From Roseinatronobacter alkalisoli (lineage in GTDB: Bacteria > Pseudomonadota > Alphaproteobacteria > Rhodobacterales > Rhodobacteraceae), in contig NZ_JAQZSM010000018.1 in assembly GCF_028745735.1 (NCBI RefSeq), positions 1 through 64,000 of the forward strand: a stretch of DNA of 64,000 bases. Direction: 5' to 3'. Within the stretch, counting starts at the first letter, position 1, and every line of letters starts with the position of its first letter. Below the pieces are notes generated by a model, which saw only the letters and a program-made list of their open reading frames with translations, was not told where the DNA came from and did no database searches. Position numbers and translations under genes: made by a program. Below are positions 9,254 to 18,183 of this stretch, one piece after another.

Positions 9254-10048
9254 CTACCCCGCCGTATAGCCGCCATCGGCATAAAGGATATGCCCGGTGT
9301 AAAAGTCCGACGCTTTCGACGACAGGAACAGAAGCGGCCCCGCCAGATCCTCTGGTTCGCCCAGACGGCCCTTCGGCACACGCGCCAGAAAGCCCTCACG
9401 CACCGCTTTTGCGTTGTCGGTATCGTCGAACATCCATTGCGTCAGCGGACTGCGGAACACAGTTGGCGCAATCGCGTTTACCGTGATCCCGGTCGGCCCC
9501 AGTTCACACCCCAGCGCTTTGGTGATCCCGTCCACAGCGGATTTGGATGCACAATAGGCGGTGTATCCGGCCGGGTGACCCAGCAAGCCGCGCGCGCTGG
9601 AGACCAGAACGATCTTTCCGCCCCTGCCCTGCGCCTTCATCTGGCGGGTGGCAGCGCGGGCCATCAGCCAGCTTTGGGTGACATTGGCATCCATGACCGA
9701 CAAGAAGGTGTCGGGCGTCATTTCGTCTATTTTTGCAACCTTGTTCATGCCGCTGGCAACCACAAGGATATCAAGCGCACCAAACCCACTGACCGCCTGC
9801 GCAACCAGCGCGTCACAGGCCGCTTCACTGTCGGGGCGGGCATTGGCTTCATGTACCCCTGCACCAGCCTCGCGGCACTCGCGGGCAATTGCAGCCAAGG
9901 CGGAGGCATCGCCGGCCGCCAGAACCAGCCTTGCACCAGCGCCCGCCAGCACACGCGCAGCCACGGCCCCAAAAGCCCCGGATGCGCCGGTGATCAACGC
10001 GACCTTGCCGCGGATATCGAACATGTCCAGCGGGGTCGGCAGGGTCAT
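9254..10048 (-). CDS. Short-chain dehydrogenase/reductase
   Basis: This 264-residue classical SDR has TGASGAFG at 20-27 for NAD(P) binding, a catalytic Ser near 151, Tyr165 and Lys169 (YCASK). The usual NNAG element is replaced by VASG at 97-100. It oxidises or reduces an alcohol/ketone of unknown identity. The gene overlaps the cupin gene by four bases (ATGA) and is four bases from the hydroxyacyl-dehydrogenase gene, so it is part of the same transcript. Confidence 0.9.
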   Translation of the reverse strand: MTLPTPLDMFDIRGKVALITGASGAFGAVAARVLAGAGARLVLAAGDASALAAIARECREAGAGVHEANARPDSEAACDALVAQAVSGFGALDILVVASGMNKVAKIDEMTPDTFLSVMDANVTQSWLMARAATRQMKAQGRGGKIVLVSSARGLLGHPAGYTAYCASKSAVDGITKALGCELGPTGITVNAIAPTVFRSPLTQWMFDDTDNAKAVREGFLARVPKGRLGEPEDLAGPLLFLSSKASDFYTGHILYADGGYTAG

Positions 10049-10545
10049 GGCTGAACTCCGGGCGGATAGGGGACGACCACAAGCATGGTGCAGGTGTGAT
10101 TGGTGCGGTTCTTGATGGTGCGCACCTCGTCCGGGTGAATGGTCGCGCTGTCATATCTGCCAAGCACGGTTTCCACGCCGTCGATGATGACTGTCATTTC
10201 GCCATCAAGAACAACATAGACCTTCTCAAACGGTGTCGAATCCGGCCCGGCCCCGCCACCCGGCAGGAATTGCGACAGACCGACCCATTGGTTACGCGGC
10301 CCCTCTGCCTCGAACCCTTGCAGCCGCAAGCCCGCCACGCCCCAGTGATTGGGCGCGTGATAGAATGCGGCATCCTGAAAACGCTTTACAAACAACGGTG
10401 TCCCCTCCCCCATCGGCGGCTCAACTGGCAGCGGGCCCGCTTTTCCGGCGCCTCTCCAGTCCTGAAACCGGATAAGCGGCAGGGGTCGGCCAACCCTTGC
10501 ACCCGCCGCGCCACGCGCGCACTCAGAGCGGCGCGCCGCGTTCAA
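10045..10545 (-). CDS. Cupin-domain protein
   Basis: The frame has 166 codons. The C-terminal two thirds form a single cupin: FEKVYVVLDGEMTVIIDG then HPDEVRTIKNRTNHTCTMLVVV. Such small cupins can be metal-dependent isomerases, dioxygenases or binding proteins; no specific reaction can be assigned. The start is uncertain. The longest option is a TTG at 10545 overlapping the cyclase gene by 23 bases, and an ATG at 10413 would give 122 residues that keep the full cupin. It lies between the cyclase and SDR genes in the operon. Confidence 0.8.
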   Translation of the reverse strand: MNAARRSECARGAAGARVGRPLPLIRFQDWRGAGKAGPLPVEPPMGEGTPLFVKRFQDAAFYHAPNHWGVAGLRLQGFEAEGPRNQWVGLSQFLPGGGAGPDSTPFEKVYVVLDGEMTVIIDGVETVLGRYDSATIHPDEVRTIKNRTNHTCTMLVVVPYPPGVQP

Positions 10546-11359
10546 TCCGGTAGTCGCCTGACTTGTCGATCATCGCGACCAGACGGATGATACAGCCATC
10601 GCCCCGGTCCCAGTTCCACGGAAAGAAGGCGAAGGTGCAGCGCTTGCCGGTCACCGCATCCAGATCACCGCCGACATTCTCAATGCCAAGGATGCCGTTT
10701 TTGAACAGCACCTGATGCACCGGTTCCCATTCCGGAAAGTCATCTTCCCAGTCATTGCCGCCGGTATGCGCGGCCCATTCCTTTTTCAGATGCGGCAGCA
10801 ACGGCCCGTTCCTTTGCGGGCCGATGGCAGTGGCCAGCGGGTGATCATTGGCCTGGGTGTCATGGCCCACAACCTTGACACCCTTTTCCACCATCCATTC
10901 ACCCGCCGATTTCACGAAGCCGGGGCAATAGGCAAAGTAATCGCCATCTTCATATTGCTTGTGCCAGCCGGTGTTGATGATCAGCACATCACCCTTGCGG
11001 ATGGTCTTGCCGCAGGCTTCTTCCAGATCGTCGCCGGTAATGAACTCCCACTTCTTTTTGGGCATCGGCACCACGATCCCGGTGCCGAAGAAATGCGGCA
11101 GCGGCACCTCGTCGATAAAGGGCGTTCCCTGCACCACATGGGCGGGCGCATCGATATGGGTGGTGGCGTGCATCGTCGTTGTAATGCGCTGCGACAGCAC
11201 ACCCGACTTGGCCATGTAGTGGATACGCTCGATCTTGGTATCCTGAAAATACGGCCAGTTCGGATTCTGAAACCCGAAACGATGGCTGAGATTATAGAAC
11301 TCCAGCCCCATGCTGTTGTCGAGATTTCCTTCAAAACTGATCCCGCGGATCATCACCAT
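10523..11359 (-). CDS. Cyclase-family (kynurenine formamidase-like) metal hydrolase
   Basis: The protein has 278 residues. The family motif is HATTHIDAPAH (64-74), close to the HxGTHxDxPxH metal site of kynurenine formamidase, isatin hydrolase and related amidases. It probably hydrolyses an amide, lactone or cyclic substrate. It is the first gene of the leftward operon, divergent from the IclR regulator, so it may act on the imported compound first. No Trp-catabolic gene is near, so formamidase function is not assumed. Confidence 0.85.
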   Translation of the reverse strand: MVMIRGISFEGNLDNSMGLEFYNLSHRFGFQNPNWPYFQDTKIERIHYMAKSGVLSQRITTTMHATTHIDAPAHVVQGTPFIDEVPLPHFFGTGIVVPMPKKKWEFITGDDLEEACGKTIRKGDVLIINTGWHKQYEDGDYFAYCPGFVKSAGEWMVEKGVKVVGHDTQANDHPLATAIGPQRNGPLLPHLKKEWAAHTGGNDWEDDFPEWEPVHQVLFKNGILGIENVGGDLDAVTGKRCTFAFFPWNWDRGDGCIIRLVAMIDKSGDYRIERGAPL

Positions 11360-11456
11360 GACAATTCCCCCCTTGGTCCCGCCGCGCCTTGGTGGTGGCG
11401 CGTCTTCGTTCCATATTACGGTACATCTGCATCACCATTCGGTCAACAATAAATTT

Positions 11457-11470
11457 GGTACGGCTGTACC
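11457..11470. promoter_or_regulatory. Palindrome in the cyclase/IclR divergent promoter region
   Basis: GGTAC-GGCT-GTACC is a perfect 5-base inverted repeat about 60 bases upstream of the IclR start and about 100 upstream of the cyclase start. IclR proteins commonly bind short palindromes in divergent promoters, so this is a candidate operator. There is no direct proof. Confidence 0.4.
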
Positions 11471-11530
11471 GCATTGCAATCACCCGGGTATTTGGTGTAT
11501 TGCATGGTGAAATCCGGCATGGAGAGACCA

Positions 11531-12283
11531 ATGAACGAAGAGGCAAACAGCCGGTCCGGCATTCAGGTAATCGCACGGGCCGCAGCGATTCTGCGGGCGT
11601 TGCGCGACAATTCGGATGGTATGAGTCTGGGGCAGATCGCCGAACAGGTGGAACTGCCACGTTCGACCGTGCAGCGGATCGTCGGCGCACTGCAGGTGGA
11701 ACGACTGGTGATTGCGTCATCCTCGGGCGGTTCAATCCGGCTGGGGCCGGGCATCACCGCATTGTCCGAGGGGACGCATTACAACGTGGTCGATGATTGC
11801 AGGCTGCATCTGTCCGAACTATCCCGCCGGTTGGGCGAAACGGCCGATCTGTCGGTGCTGCGTGGTGCGGCGATGATTTTTCTGGATCAGGTTCCCGGCA
11901 CCCACCGGCTGCGGACAGTTTCCGCCGTGGGGGATGTGTTTCCGCTGACAACCACTGCCAACGGTCGCGCCGCACTGGCCCTGCTGCCGCCTGATCGCGC
12001 CCGCGCATTGGCAGAAGCCGAATGGCAGCGGCGGGGCCAGCAGGGTGACTGGCCGTCCTTTGCGACCCTGTTGGACCGCATCCGCGAAGAAGGGCTGGCA
12101 TCAGACATTGATGAGCACACGCAGGGTATTTCCGCATTGGGCGGGGCATTCTGCGACCGCAATGGCGAAATCCACGCAGTTTCCGTACCGGTGCCGTCCC
12201 AGCGGTTCGCCCATACCCGCAAGAACATCGAAACCGCCCTGCGCGAAACCCTTGCAGCGGTAAAGCGCGACGGGCGGCGCTGA
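11531..12283 (+). CDS. IclR-family transcriptional regulator
   Basis: The protein has 250 residues: an N-terminal winged helix with MSLGQIAEQVELPRSTVQRIV at about 31-51, then the effector-binding domain ending in FAHTRKNIETALRETLAA. The ATG at 11531 is chosen because GGAGAG precedes it by four bases; an upstream in-frame ATG lacks this. Being divergent from the cyclase/SDR/Liv/BKACE operon, it likely controls that operon in response to the imported compound or an intermediate. Confidence 0.9.
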   Translation: MNEEANSRSGIQVIARAAAILRALRDNSDGMSLGQIAEQVELPRSTVQRIVGALQVERLVIASSSGGSIRLGPGITALSEGTHYNVVDDCRLHLSELSRRLGETADLSVLRGAAMIFLDQVPGTHRLRTVSAVGDVFPLTTTANGRAALALLPPDRARALAEAEWQRRGQQGDWPSFATLLDRIREEGLASDIDEHTQGISALGGAFCDRNGEIHAVSVPVPSQRFAHTRKNIETALRETLAAVKRDGRR

Positions 12284-12417
12284 TCTTCTGACCGCAGTTC
12301 AGGCGCTGGCTGAAATCCTCCCTGACCGGAACATACAGAAATGTATTGACCGGTAACAGAGTCTGTGCAAACCATAAACAAACAGAAGTGTATGGAACGC
12401 TCTGCTGGGGGAATCAC

Positions 12418-14112
12418 ATGTTTTCTGTGGATTGGTCGCTTTCTGAGCGACGCCATGCGCCTGCGCGCACGTCACTTGCCATCCCCATAAGCGATGGCAT
12501 CACTCTGGATGCGGTAGTGACCCGCCCGGATGATGACATGCCGTACCCTGCGCTTTTATGTGCACATGCCTACCGCACCACTGATCAGTTGATGCACATG
12601 CGTCCGGTCGGGTTTTCCCATGCGCGGGGTCATCTGGAAGCGGGCGATCCCGAATTCTGGGCGCGGCGCGGATATGCCCATGTGGTGGTGAATGTGCGCG
12701 GCACCGGCAATTCGACGGGCACGTATGACAACCTCGGTCCACGAACAATTCAGGATCTGGCAGACGCCATCGCATGGCTTGCATCGCAGACATGGTGTTC
12801 CGGTGCCGTGGGTATGTTCGGCATTTCGTATTTCGCGATCGTGCAGCCGCTGGTCGCACAACTTTCGCCGCCGGCACTGAAAGCGATCTTCGCACCCTAT
12901 GGCTATACCGACATGTACCGCGACCGCTATTATCACGGTGGCATTCTCAGTCACAAATTCATGGAGATGTGGCTGCCGACGCTTGACCGGCCACGCCTGC
13001 AAAGCGTGCTGGCAGCGGGCGACGGGCGCGCGGCGTTTGACGCGGGAATCGCTGCGGCGCAGGCGGATGCCGACCTGATGGCAGTGCCGTTTCTGCGCGA
13101 CATTCTTGCCGACCCGCTGAACGGACAAAACGGCATGATTGCCGACATTCTTCAGTCACCGCTCGACGGGCAATATTACCGCGAACGTTCGGTTGATTAT
13201 GCGCATGGCTGCACGGTGCCCGCCTATTTTGGCGGGTGCTGGGGGGTGCATGGCCTGCATCTGCCCGGCGCATTGCGCAGCTTTGCCAACTGGAACGGGC
13301 CGCGAAAGCTGACAATCGGCCCGCCCGTCTATCTTGACCGGCCCTTCTATCAGTACCACCAGGAAGCGCTGCGCTGGTTCGATCACTGGCTGAAGGGCAA
13401 CGACACCGGCATGATGGACGAAACGGATATCAACCTGTTCATTGTCGGAACCGGGCGCTGGAAATCTGCGCAGCAATGGCCATTGCCCGAAACGCGCTTT
13501 ACCCGGTTCTACCTGCATGAAAACGGCGAACTGTCCGAGCGCGGGTATACCGTCGGAGAAGGTGCGACAACCTTCTCGGATTCGCCCTACTGCCACGAGG
13601 CCCTGGAATTCTGGACCCATCCGATGGTCGAAGAAACAGAACTGGCCGGGCCGATGGTGCTGAATTTGCACGCCAGCACGACCGACACCGAAGCATTGTG
13701 GTTTGTTTCGGTGCTGCACCGCGACGTGCATGGAACCGAGACTTTGCTGACCCGTGGCTGGCTGCGCGGATCGCAGCGCGCAACCGATCCGGCGAGCAGC
13801 ACCCCATGGCAGCCCTGGCACCCGCATGATGCGCGTGAACCGCTGGAACCCGGTGTTATCCATGATTTTGCCATCGAAATCCGTCCCTATGCCATCGCCC
13901 TGCGGCCCGGTGAACGCCTGGGCCTGCGGATCAAATGCGCCGATGACGAGGCCCCGCCGACCCCGCTTGATGCCATCTGTCAGGGGCATCTGTCGCGGGC
14001 CACAGGGGCACGGCTGACGGTGCATCACAATGGCGATCACCCGTCGCATCTGGTGCTGCCGGTGACAGCCGGCAACCGGGTCGGCACCTTCGTATCAGGG
14101 GGGAAGCTGTAA
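12418..14112 (+). CDS. CocE/NonD-family (X-Pro dipeptidyl-peptidase S15-like) hydrolase
   Basis: The enzyme has 564 residues. It contains an alpha/beta-hydrolase part with nucleophile elbow GISYF at 135-139 (Ser137), VVNVRGTGNSTGTYD upstream, and a C-terminal jelly-roll (AGPMVLNLHASTTDTEALW, later LRPGERLGLRIKCADDEAP). The family includes cocaine esterase, acylases and peptidases, and hydrolyses an ester or amide. No signal peptide is seen, so it is cytosolic. ATG at 12418 follows GGGGGA. It overlaps the TRAP large-permease gene (TAATG), so the imported molecule is likely its substrate. Confidence 0.85.
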   Translation: MFSVDWSLSERRHAPARTSLAIPISDGITLDAVVTRPDDDMPYPALLCAHAYRTTDQLMHMRPVGFSHARGHLEAGDPEFWARRGYAHVVVNVRGTGNSTGTYDNLGPRTIQDLADAIAWLASQTWCSGAVGMFGISYFAIVQPLVAQLSPPALKAIFAPYGYTDMYRDRYYHGGILSHKFMEMWLPTLDRPRLQSVLAAGDGRAAFDAGIAAAQADADLMAVPFLRDILADPLNGQNGMIADILQSPLDGQYYRERSVDYAHGCTVPAYFGGCWGVHGLHLPGALRSFANWNGPRKLTIGPPVYLDRPFYQYHQEALRWFDHWLKGNDTGMMDETDINLFIVGTGRWKSAQQWPLPETRFTRFYLHENGELSERGYTVGEGATTFSDSPYCHEALEFWTHPMVEETELAGPMVLNLHASTTDTEALWFVSVLHRDVHGTETLLTRGWLRGSQRATDPASSTPWQPWHPHDAREPLEPGVIHDFAIEIRPYAIALRPGERLGLRIKCADDEAPPTPLDAICQGHLSRATGARLTVHHNGDHPSHLVLPVTAGNRVGTFVSGGKL

Positions 14113-15416
14113 TGGCACCCGAACTGGTCGGAGCAGGTGGATTTGTGGCGCTGCTGGCCCTGATCGCGCTGCGCGCGCCCATCGGGCTGGCGCTTATGCT
14201 CGTGGGTGGCGGCGGGCTGACGATCATTCAGGGCACACGCACACTGGATTTTGTCGCCGGTCAGGCCCCGGTTTCGGCGCTGATGAACTATACCCTGTCG
14301 ACCCTGCCGATGTTTCTGTTCATGGGTGTTCTGGCAGTGCGCATCGGCATGGCCGAACGCCTGTATGACACCGCCAACACCTTCGTGCGCCACCGCCGTG
14401 GCGGGCTGGCGATGGCCAGCGTGCTTTCGTGTGGCGGGTTCGGGGCGGTATGCGGCAGCAGCGTCGCCACGGTCACCACAATGGCGCGCATTGCCGTGCC
14501 GCCAATGCTGAAAAACGGCTACAGCCCCCGGCTTGCAGGCGGGTCGATTGCTGCGGGTACGACGCTGGGCATCCTTATTCCGCCTTCGCTGCCGCTGATC
14601 GTCTATGCCATTCTGACCGAAACATCGATCGGCAAACTGTTCGCCGCCGGTATCATACCAGGCATTGTCGCCATGCTGCTTTATGTCTTTGCCGTCTGGG
14701 TCTGGACCCGGATTGACCCGCAATCCGCACCGGTCGGCCTGCGGGCAGGCTGGCGCGAGCGTATCGCGGCACTGGGAAGGATCGGCGGGGTACTGGCGCT
14801 GTTTCTGCTGGTGATGGGCGGGATATTCATTGGCCTTTTTACCCCGTCGGAAGGGGCTGCGATCGGGGCCGCCGGGGCAATGGTCATCGGCCTTGTCACC
14901 CGAACACTGACGCCAGAGGTCTTTCGCGCCTCGGTGGTAGAAACAGTGCAGCTTTCCACCATGATCATCTTCATTGTGCTGGGTGTGACGTTTTACGAAT
15001 ATTTCCTGCAGGCGTCGCGCATCCCAAATGTCTTTGTCGGCTTTGTCGAGGCGCTGGATCTGTCCCCGTTGGCCCTGATCCTGTTGTTGGTTGCGGCCTT
15101 CGTGCTGTTGGGCTGCGTTCTGGATTCAATGGCGATCCTGTTCATCTTTACGCCGGTGATCTTTCCGCTGGTGTTGCAGGCCGGGTTCGACCCGGTCTGG
15201 TTCGGCATCATCATGGTGATGGTGATCGAATTCGGGCTGGTCACCCCACCGATAGGACTGAATATCTTTCTGCTGTCGCGCGTCACACCGCAGATATCAA
15301 TGACGGATGCCTTTGTCGGCGTGGTGCCCTTCATTGCGGTCGATGTCCTGCGACTGGCGTTGTTTATCGCGTTTCCGGGGCTGGTGCTGTTTCTGCCCGG
15401 CCTGCTGTTCGACTGA
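14112..15416 (+). CDS. dctM: TRAP transporter large permease (DctM)
   Basis: This 434-residue membrane protein has about 12 segments. SCGGFGAVCGSSVATVTTMA and GSIAAGTTLGILIPPSLPLIVYAILTETS are classic DctM sequences, and FTPSEGAAIGA follows in the second half. It carries out sodium-driven uptake together with the small permease and binding protein encoded next. The order M-Q-P is reversed from the common P-Q-M. Confidence 0.93.
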   Translation: MAPELVGAGGFVALLALIALRAPIGLALMLVGGGGLTIIQGTRTLDFVAGQAPVSALMNYTLSTLPMFLFMGVLAVRIGMAERLYDTANTFVRHRRGGLAMASVLSCGGFGAVCGSSVATVTTMARIAVPPMLKNGYSPRLAGGSIAAGTTLGILIPPSLPLIVYAILTETSIGKLFAAGIIPGIVAMLLYVFAVWVWTRIDPQSAPVGLRAGWRERIAALGRIGGVLALFLLVMGGIFIGLFTPSEGAAIGAAGAMVIGLVTRTLTPEVFRASVVETVQLSTMIIFIVLGVTFYEYFLQASRIPNVFVGFVEALDLSPLALILLLVAAFVLLGCVLDSMAILFIFTPVIFPLVLQAGFDPVWFGIIMVMVIEFGLVTPPIGLNIFLLSRVTPQISMTDAFVGVVPFIAVDVLRLALFIAFPGLVLFLPGLLFD

Positions 15417-15428
15417 CGGAGTTATGCC

Positions 15429-15944
15429 ATGAAACATCTGAAAACCCTGACTGACCTTCTGTCGTACCTGACAGTCCTGCTGGCCGGGCTGGCGCTTGTG
15501 CTTATGGTAGGCATTGTCGTCGCGGATGTGGGCGGGCGTTACTTCTCTGCATCGCTGTCATTCAACGGCGCTATCGAGATGGTTTCGATCCTGCTGCTGG
15601 CAGTGGGGTTCTTTGGACTGCCGCGCGCTTTCGCGCAGGGAACCCATCTGAATGTCGAAATTGCGACTGCTACCGTACCCCCGCAGGTTCTGCGCTGGCT
15701 GGATGCATTCTGGGTGCTCATCGGGGCCGCTGTCTGCGGCTATCTGGCGTGGAAGGTCTTGCAAAGCGGGTTGATGACGTTGCGTTTCGGCCAGGTAACA
15801 GAGGTGCTGCGCCTGCCGATGATTGTTCCGTATGCCCTGACCGCCAGCGCGCTGGCCATCGCCGCAGTGGTTGCGGTTCTTACCGCTGTCCGGCGCGCAA
15901 TGACACACGGGGATCTGCCGGAACCCACTGATAACCAACACTGA
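15429..15944 (+). CDS. dctQ: TRAP transporter small permease (DctQ)
   Basis: The protein has 171 residues with four hydrophobic segments and the DctQ-type sequence GFFGLPRAFAQGTHLNVEIAT between segments two and three. It is an inner-membrane partner of DctM. It follows dctM by 12 bases and precedes dctP by 21 bases. Confidence 0.9.
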   Translation: MKHLKTLTDLLSYLTVLLAGLALVLMVGIVVADVGGRYFSASLSFNGAIEMVSILLLAVGFFGLPRAFAQGTHLNVEIATATVPPQVLRWLDAFWVLIGAAVCGYLAWKVLQSGLMTLRFGQVTEVLRLPMIVPYALTASALAIAAVVAVLTAVRRAMTHGDLPEPTDNQH

Positions 15945-15965
15945 ACTTCAACAGGGAGGACTATT

Positions 15966-16994
15966 ATGACAACCGGAAAAACCCTTGCTTTCGCGCTTGG
16001 CACGCTGATGGCAGTCAGCCCGGCGCACGCCTCTGAGGTCACGATGCGATTCAGCACGTTCGGCACGGCGACAACCCCCTATTACGTCTGCTCCGACCGC
16101 GCAATTTTGGATCAGATCGAAGAGGAATCAGGCGGGCGAATTACTGTGGAAACCTTTCTGGGCGGCACGGCCTTTGCCAACCCGGTGATGCAGTATCAGC
16201 AGATCGCGCAGGGTGTGATCGACATGTCCGAAGGCGTGCTCAGCTACACCCCCGGCCGGTTCTCGCTGACCGAAATAGCGGCGCTGCCATTGATTGCTGA
16301 CGACAATGTCGTTGCCTCCATTGCCCTTACCCGGCTGGCCCCGGAATGGCTGGCCGCGGAATTTGCCGATATCCATCTGATGGGTCTGGTACTGACCACG
16401 CCTTTCCAGATCCATATGGCACGCCCCGCCGAAACCTTCACCAGCCTTGAGGGGCGGCGGATGCGGGTGTCAGGCAGCGCAATGACGGCCATGACCGAGG
16501 CATTTGGCGGCACCGCCGCCGGGATGCCCCTGCCAGAGGTATATGAAGCCTTGCAACGCGGCGTGCTTGACGGGGCCATCGCCAACTGGTCGGCAGTCGG
16601 GTCGTTCAACCTGGCAGAGGTCACGCAACAGCATTTCATTGCGGATGTAGGATTTGGTCAGACATTCTTCGGAATGAGCCGGGGTTTCTATGAATCCCTG
16701 CCCGATGATCTGCGCACGCTGATTGACACGCGCTTTACCGGAGAGCGGATCGCAGAGCATGGCGCCGAGTGTTTCCGCGAGATCGACCAGCGCGGGCTGG
16801 AGGCCGCGCGCGCGCGTGGCAACGAAATCATCGAGGTGTCTGAAGAAGACCGCGCCGCTGCCGCTGCCCGGCTCCAGCCGCTGATCGACAATCTGATCGC
16901 CGAGGTCGAGGCGTCGGGCAAGCCCGCGCGCGCCTTCTATGAGGCCTTTCAGGCAGAAATGGAAATAGTCCGTGCCGAACGCGCCAACCGGTGA
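15966..16994 (+). CDS. dctP: TRAP transporter DctP-type solute-binding protein
   Basis: This 342-residue periplasmic protein has a signal peptide of about 23 residues ending at AHA. A conserved core LEGRRMRVSGSAMTAMTEAFG lies near 160-180 and contains the family arginine that grips the ligand carboxylate, followed by PLPEVYEALQRGVLDGAI. The ligand should be an organic acid or an acyl compound handled by the hydrolase at 12418-14112. A GGGAGGA ribosome site precedes it. Confidence 0.9.
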   Translation: MTTGKTLAFALGTLMAVSPAHASEVTMRFSTFGTATTPYYVCSDRAILDQIEEESGGRITVETFLGGTAFANPVMQYQQIAQGVIDMSEGVLSYTPGRFSLTEIAALPLIADDNVVASIALTRLAPEWLAAEFADIHLMGLVLTTPFQIHMARPAETFTSLEGRRMRVSGSAMTAMTEAFGGTAAGMPLPEVYEALQRGVLDGAIANWSAVGSFNLAEVTQQHFIADVGFGQTFFGMSRGFYESLPDDLRTLIDTRFTGERIAEHGAECFREIDQRGLEAARARGNEIIEVSEEDRAAAAARLQPLIDNLIAEVEASGKPARAFYEAFQAEMEIVRAERANR

Positions 16995-17001
16995 CACCCA
17001 G

Positions 17002-17030
17002 CCCTGCATCCGGCCATGCCGGGCGCAGGG
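17002..17030 (+). terminator. Hairpin after the TRAP/hydrolase operon
   Basis: CCCTGC at 17002-17007 pairs with GCAGGG at 17025-17030, and an inner CCGG/CCGG stem lies between them. It starts 8 bases after dctP. There is no T run, so it may be a rho-dependent or stabilising structure rather than a classical terminator. Confidence 0.35.
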
Positions 17031-17186
17031 ATCACGCCATATCAGCCGCCAGGTCCACCCGACCGACCGATTGGCATGCCGCATCATCTGGGGTATTTTC
17101 CCGTCATGGCGATGCGCCGGCGCGAACAGGTGGTTGCGTCCGGGTATTGTCAGGCAACGCATGAATCCGAACAAGGGGACTCGTCA

Positions 17187-17798
17187 GTGACCGGAAACGC
17201 GAACATCCAACCCGACCGCCCGGAGGGGGGCTCGTCGCGCCTTGGCCGCGAAGACTGGATCGCTGCGGCATGGGAGGCCCTGTCAGAAGGGTCCGCCGAT
17301 ACGATCAAGGTTGACCGGCTGGCGCGCCGGATCGGCGTTACCCGGGGCAGTTTTTACTGGCATTTCCGCAACCGCGAAGACCTGATCGACGCAGTGGTGG
17401 AATACTGGCTGAAGCGTCTGGCGCGCAATGCCTCGCTGGTTGACCGGCATACCGAAGGTGCCACACCCGAAGACCGGCTCTGGACTGTTTATGACTTTGT
17501 GGTGCGCTCGGTAACCGGCCCGCAATCGGTTTTCCTGCGCATCGCCGCACAGAAATCACCCCATCTGACCAGACGGTTGCAGGACGAAAGCACGCAGCGG
17601 GTTGATGCCGACGCCGCGCTGTTCTGCGAGATGGGACTGCCACCTGCCGATGCGCAGCAGTTTGCCACGCTCTATAACACGATGATCGTCAGCGAATTTC
17701 TTCGCAACGGTGCCTTGCCGCTGGAAGAGCGGCTGGCCCTTGCGCGATCTCAGCATGATCTGGTGATCAACGCCGCACGGCGGTTTTCACCTGCGTGA
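17187..17798 (+). CDS. TetR-family transcriptional regulator
   Basis: The protein has 203 residues. The N-terminal helix-turn-helix RLARRIGVTRGSFYWHFRNREDLIDAVVEYW at about 46-76 is typical of TetR/AcrR. The C-terminal all-helical ligand domain is not assignable. GTG at 17187 with AAGGGGA six bases upstream is preferred to longer starts that would extend into non-conserved sequence. Located downstream of the hydrolase/TRAP genes in the same direction, it probably regulates them. Confidence 0.85.
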   Translation: MTGNANIQPDRPEGGSSRLGREDWIAAAWEALSEGSADTIKVDRLARRIGVTRGSFYWHFRNREDLIDAVVEYWLKRLARNASLVDRHTEGATPEDRLWTVYDFVVRSVTGPQSVFLRIAAQKSPHLTRRLQDESTQRVDADAALFCEMGLPPADAQQFATLYNTMIVSEFLRNGALPLEERLALARSQHDLVINAARRFSPA

Positions 17799-18183
17799 TC
17801 GCGTCAGGCTGGTTGAAACGGTTGCTGGGCGCCCGAAGCCCGCGCTTCCGGCGGGCCGGGGGCTGCCGGTTCCACGCTGGATAAGTTTACTTTATGCAAG
17901 CGGCCTACTCCGACCTGCACGGCTTGCACTGACATCAGCGCTATCCGGGACGCCCCCAAAGGCCCGTCTTACGCCGACAGTACCCGCAAACAGGGTGCTT
18001 CACCTGATCTGCTCATGCTCCGGTGCCCGCCGCCTGACATAAAATCCCCGATGGAAACAGGGTATCGGACATTTGCCCGACATCCTTGCGAAAAACGGTC
18101 GGATGAGGGTTTTCCGCCCTTAGTGTTCTGGTTCCGAAATTTCGAAGGTCGGCTTGGGGAGATATCCGTGCTATGCTCCGCAC
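17799..18183. other. Intergenic region without a recognisable gene
   Basis: This 385-base stretch has a GC-rich hairpin at 17838-17856 (GCCCGC with GCGGGC), which may end the TetR transcript, and an AT-richer segment near 18130-18183 that may hold the promoter of the next gene (CTATGCT about 10 bases before the ATG). No convincing coding frame was found. Confidence 0.4.

Noticed and set aside
8507-10054. A 515-codon plus-strand frame
   Set aside because: It runs antisense to the hydroxyacyl-dehydrogenase and SDR genes, both of which show full motifs. The antisense product shows none.
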